Notes under the pieces: generated by a model
Told to the model about the DNA's origin: nothing
Databases searched by the model: none
The model's input: only the letters and a program-made list of their open reading frames with translations
Position numbers and translations under genes: made by a program
Source: Chloroflexota bacterium
GTDB taxonomy: Bacteria; Chloroflexota; Chloroflexia; Thermomicrobiales; UBA6265
NCBI GenBank assembly: GCA_023392645.1
Contig: JAEVYR010000612.1
Span: 1 to 8,151, forward strand
Direction: 5' to 3'
DNA length: 8,151 nucleotides
In this document: positions 5,812 through 8,151 of the stretch, piece by piece
How positions within the stretch are numbered: the first letter of the stretch is position 1
Layout: each line of letters begins with the position of its first letter

Positions 5812-6753
5812 TCACTCGCCCACCAGCGCGATGAACTCCGGTGCGTCCTTCAGCCCGTCGATGAACGGCTCCCGATCAGGCGTCCCGGCGGGATCGAACC
5901 GCAGGATCTGTCGCGTCTGCCGGCTGCAAACGTAGAGCCGGCCGTCATGGTCGAACGCGATCCCGCCGGGCGACCGGAGGCCACCTGCCCCCGGCGCGCC
6001 CAGCCTGGACCCCGCTCCGCTCTCCGTGTCGATCGCGAACACCGCGTGTCGATCGCGGCTGCCGACGAGCAGCGCGCCGTCGCCGGGCCGAAAGGCCAGG
6101 TGAATCGGCTTGCTGAGATGGTGATGCCGGTAGTCGCGCCGAAGCGCGCCGGTGGCGCCGTCGTAACGCTTGATGCTGTCGGCGTCGCGATCCGCCACGT
6201 AAAGGTCGCCATCGGGACCGAAGATCGCCCGGCGGACGGCCCGAACCCCCTCCCGGACGTGGCTGGCGGACGGCACGAACGTGCCGGGCCACAGATGTTT
6301 CGATACGCCATCGCGCAGCGCCGGAGGGTGGGGCATCGGCTGACCCGGCGTCCCCTCCGTGGCCGAAGGGCCGTAGTAGCGCCCGACGATGTTGGTGTCC
6401 TGGCTCGGGACGTAGAGGTGGCCGTCCGGCCCGAAGGTGACATCGAACGGATGTGACAGGCCCGGGTTGGCGTGATGCCGCTCGACGAAAATCTCGCGAA
6501 AGGGGTGTCGTCCGTCGGCGTCGAGAGCGCCGCCGAATCGGAGCACCTGCGACGCGTCCTTCCAGGCGTTGGCGACGTACAGGTCGCCGTCCGGACCGAT
6601 CGCGAACCCTCGCAGCTCGCGAAGCGCGACATGCTGAGGCAGGTCGTTCCCCGTCAACGCCTCGCCAAGCGGCCGGCCGTCCGGATCGAAGCGGTGAATG
6701 GTGTTCCACGCGTGCCGCTTGCCGCCGTGGAAGGTGAGGTACCAGCGCTGCAC
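5812..6753 (-). CDS. NHL-repeat / SMP-30-like beta-propeller protein
   Basis: The product has 313 residues and at least five blades with the pattern GPDG-x-LYV or close variants: FAIGPDGDLYVAN (50-62), VTFGPDGHLYVPS (105-117), AIFGPDGDLYVADRD (176-190), LAFRPGDGALLVGSRD (219-234) and IAFDHDGRLYVCSR (265-278). Each is followed by a short strand such as VLRF, IKRYD or ILRFD, the usual outer part of an NHL or SMP-30 blade. Family members include gluconolactonases, streptogramin lyases and binding scaffolds; no catalytic set can be assigned here. There is no signal peptide or lipobox, so the protein is predicted cytosolic, which is less usual for a bacterial propeller of this type. GTG at 6753 has GAGG upstream at about 8 bases, and a TACAAT -10 at 6807-6802 supports this start. 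Confidence 0.82.
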   Translation of the reverse strand: MQRWYLTFHGGKRHAWNTIHRFDPDGRPLGEALTGNDLPQHVALRELRGFAIGPDGDLYVANAWKDASQVLRFGGALDADGRHPFREIFVERHHANPGLSHPFDVTFGPDGHLYVPSQDTNIVGRYYGPSATEGTPGQPMPHPPALRDGVSKHLWPGTFVPSASHVREGVRAVRRAIFGPDGDLYVADRDADSIKRYDGATGALRRDYRHHHLSKPIHLAFRPGDGALLVGSRDRHAVFAIDTESGAGSRLGAPGAGGLRSPGGIAFDHDGRLYVCSRQTRQILRFDPAGTPDREPFIDGLKDAPEFIALVGE

Positions 6754-6801
6754 AGGCTCGCCTCGGTGCGTGAGGTGGGACGGTCACGGGGTTCTGTCCG
6801 G

Positions 6802-6807
6802 ATTGTA
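6802..6807 (-). promoter_or_regulatory. -10 element TACAAT for the NHL gene
   Basis: On the minus strand TACAAT matches 5 of 6 bases of the -10 consensus and sits 48 bases upstream of the GTG at 6753. The -35 region (TGCTCG, 17 bases upstream) is poor. Confidence 0.45.
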
Positions 6808-6857
6808 CCCGGCACGGACACGCCGAGCAGCGATGCCGACGATGACCGCGCGGAGGC

Positions 6858-6867
6858 GAGGGCTATC
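6858..6867. repeat. Short match to repeat copy A (GAGGGCTATC)
   Basis: GAGGGCTATC is identical to 614-623 in copy A and lies in the divergent region between the NHL and DUF4239 genes. The flanking CGGGA, TTTCG and C-run blocks are absent or diverged, so membership in the same element family is weak. Confidence 0.2.
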
Positions 6868-6944
6868 GGCCGGGGGGCAAGTTCGGGCATACTGGAATCG
6901 CGCCGGTCACAGCACGTTCTGGACGACGGCTGCGTCGTGGTATC

Positions 6945-6952
6945 GAGGAGGG
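6945..6952 (+). promoter_or_regulatory. Ribosome binding site GAGGAGGG of the DUF4239 gene
   Basis: A strong purine-rich site with a 7-base spacer before GTG at 6960. An ATG at 6953, overlapping the end of this site, is in another frame and gives no family match, so the GTG is chosen. A CATACT at 6888-6893 could be the -10, but no -35 was recognised. Confidence 0.75.
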
Positions 6953-6959
6953 ATGACCG

Positions 6960-7739
6960 GTGTTCGCATCCTCGGGTCTCGTCGTCACGGCAATCGTCAT
7001 CGTGGGCATGAGCGTCGGTGTCTCCCTGCTCGTGCTCTGGTTGACACGCAGACTCTTCCCAAATCATCAGCTCGCCGCGTACAACGACGTGTCCGGTTTC
7101 GTCTACGCCGTCATCGGCGTGGTCTACGCGGTCATCATCGGCTTCGTGGTGATCAACGTCTGGACCCAGTACGACGAGGCGGACGACAACGCCCGCTTCG
7201 AAGCCGGTGCGGCCGGGACTCTGCACCGCATCGCCGAGGGATTGCCAGAGCCGGCCAGCAGCGCGCTCCAGGACGCGACCGTCGCCTATGTGAGAACGGT
7301 CATCGAGGACGAGTGGCCGAAACTGCGCGATGGCGAGAGACCCGGTGCGGCCGAGCTCGCGCATACGGACGAGCTCTGGGCGGCGATCTATCAAATCGAC
7401 CCGCAGACGCCCCGGGAGCAGCAGCTTTACGCCTCCGCCCTCGACCAGGTCACCGCCCTGAGCGCTTTTCGCCGCGAGCGGTTCGCGCAATCCGAGGCGG
7501 GTGTGCTGGGCATCCTGTGGGCGGTGATGATTGCCGGCGGCATCCTGGCCGTGCTGTTTCCCTGCCTGTTTGGCGTCGAGAAAGGATTCATGCACGGCCT
7601 GATCGTCGCCATCCTCGCCGCCACGATCGGCCTGCTGCTGCTCACGGTCTATCAATTGGATTATCCGTTGCGAGGCAACGTGCATGTCGAGCCGGACGAG
7701 TTCGAGCTCGTGCTCGAGCAGTTCGGCGGCGGCCAGTGA
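6960..7739 (+). CDS. DUF4239 (bestrophin-like) membrane protein
   Basis: The product has 259 residues with four membrane helices in two pairs: about 5-29, 46-68, 183-203 and 209-230. A soluble, mainly helical region (about 70-178) lies between the pairs. The features YNDVSGFVYAVIGVVYAV (41-58), GFVVINVWTQYDEA (61-74), EAGAAGTLHRIAEGLP (81-96), EDEWP (116-120) and LDYPLRG (233-239) are the hallmark positions of DUF4239: the N-D pair after helix 1, the aligned Glu and Arg residues, and the LDYP-x-x-G ending. The family is distantly related to bestrophin channels, but its substrate and role are not established. Length is typical. It is the only plus-strand gene in the window, transcribed away from the NHL gene and towards the gene at 7848-8111. 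Confidence 0.9.
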   Translation: MFASSGLVVTAIVIVGMSVGVSLLVLWLTRRLFPNHQLAAYNDVSGFVYAVIGVVYAVIIGFVVINVWTQYDEADDNARFEAGAAGTLHRIAEGLPEPASSALQDATVAYVRTVIEDEWPKLRDGERPGAAELAHTDELWAAIYQIDPQTPREQQLYASALDQVTALSAFRRERFAQSEAGVLGILWAVMIAGGILAVLFPCLFGVEKGFMHGLIVAILAATIGLLLLTVYQLDYPLRGNVHVEPDEFELVLEQFGGGQ

Positions 7740-7765
7740 CCCGGTATCGGGAGCCACAGTCTGTA

Positions 7766-7802
7766 GCGATGGCGCCGGAGACAGCATCCCGGGCGCCATC
7801 GC
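7766..7802. terminator. Shared hairpin between convergent genes
   Basis: GCGATGGCGCC (7766-7776) and GGCGCCATCGC (7792-7802) form a perfect 11-bp stem around a 15-base loop. It starts 27 bases past the DUF4239 stop and 46 bases past the stop of the minus gene at 7848, so it could serve both. Neither side has a T run. Confidence 0.55.
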
Positions 7803-7847
7803 CTGCACGCGCCCCGCGTTCGGCGGGTCTTCGAAGCCGGATCGCCG

Positions 7848-8111
7848 TTATCCAGCCGGCGACACCTCCCAGGCGGTGCCGCCGCTGATGGCGATCACGC
7901 GGTCGCCGAGCGCGAACGGGCCGGCGAGGTCGGGGTAGCGCTCCAGCAGCGCGAAGTAGTCGTCGCTGGCGAACGCGACCTTTTTCGTCTCCATCGTGTC
8001 CGGATTGAACGTCGTCTCGATCCAGACGCCATCCTGCTGGATGAACGCGCGGCTGCCGACGATGCGGATGGGGTTGCCCTCGGCGCCTCCCCCCGCCACG
8101 CCCGCCTTCAT
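7848..8111 (-). CDS. Probable C-terminal domain of a VIT/VWA-type protein, as a short 87-aa frame (standalone or broken)
   Basis: The product has 87 residues. After a Gly/Ala linker (1-12) comes a compact, protein-like domain: IRIVGSRAFIQQDGVW (15-30), TTFNPDTMETKKVAFASDDYFALL (33-56) and GPFALGDRVIAISGGTAWEV (64-83). From memory this pattern (R-x-F-x-x-x-D-G-V-W, then V-x-F-x-S-D-x-Y-F-x-L-L, then F-A-L-G-x-R-V-I) resembles the extreme C-terminus of long proteins with VIT and von Willebrand A domains. However, an in-frame TGA lies at 8141-8139, ten codons above the ATG, and the residues between (ADAEAPPP) look like an interdomain linker. GGAGG precedes the ATG, but at 11 bases. It is therefore either a small independent protein, the tail of a frameshifted longer gene, or a sequence error. 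Which of these holds cannot be decided inside the window. Confidence 0.5.
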   Translation of the reverse strand: MKAGVAGGGAEGNPIRIVGSRAFIQQDGVWIETTFNPDTMETKKVAFASDDYFALLERYPDLAGPFALGDRVIAISGGTAWEVSPAG

Positions 8112-8151
8112 CGGCGGCGGGGCCTCCGCGTCGGCCCATCACCCCGCCGCC

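Noticed and set aside
5443..6456. Plus-strand 337-codon frame opposite the hydrolase start and the NHL gene
   Set aside because: It spans two minus-strand genes and a terminator hairpin and has no recognisable domain.

Overview
This is a GC-rich bacterial window carrying seven protein genes. Five or six look complete and one or two are cut by the window edges. No RNA gene, CRISPR array, insertion sequence, integrase or phage gene was seen. The gene mix (MMPL exporter, inositol-phosphotransferase-like PAP2 protein, Tat-exported serine hydrolase, NHL propeller, DUF4239 protein, and the end of a probable VIT/VWA protein), together with AAGGAG-type ribosome sites and frequent GTG starts, suggests Chloroflexota (Thermomicrobia-like). 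An actinobacterium cannot be excluded. This assignment is inference; there is no marker gene.

Layout. Positions 1-500 (minus) hold the N-terminal part of a PAP2_3 membrane phosphatase/phosphotransferase. Positions 505-826 are non-coding and carry a structured repeat (copy A) and a terminator. Positions 827-1285 (minus) encode an AHSA1/SRPBCC lipid-binding-fold protein. Positions 1469-3763 (minus) encode a 764-aa MMPL/RND-type exporter with two Asp-Tyr proton-relay pairs. Positions 3764-4322 are a 559-base non-coding stretch with several palindromes and a longer copy (B) of the repeat. Positions 4323-5651 (minus) encode a Tat-exported class C beta-lactamase-fold hydrolase, and 5812-6753 (minus) a cytosolic NHL/SMP-30-like propeller. 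A divergent promoter region leads to 6960-7739 (plus), a DUF4239 (bestrophin-like) membrane protein. At the right edge, 7848-8111 (minus) encodes an 87-aa open frame resembling the C-terminal domain of VIT/VWA proteins, with an in-frame stop just upstream.

Genes are well separated. Most 3' ends are followed by a perfect inverted repeat, so these look like single-gene transcription units, not an operon. Nothing here amounts to a clear new multi-gene system. The least explained item is the repeated structured element (599-627 and 4082-4132), which lies upstream of two different minus-strand membrane-protein genes.
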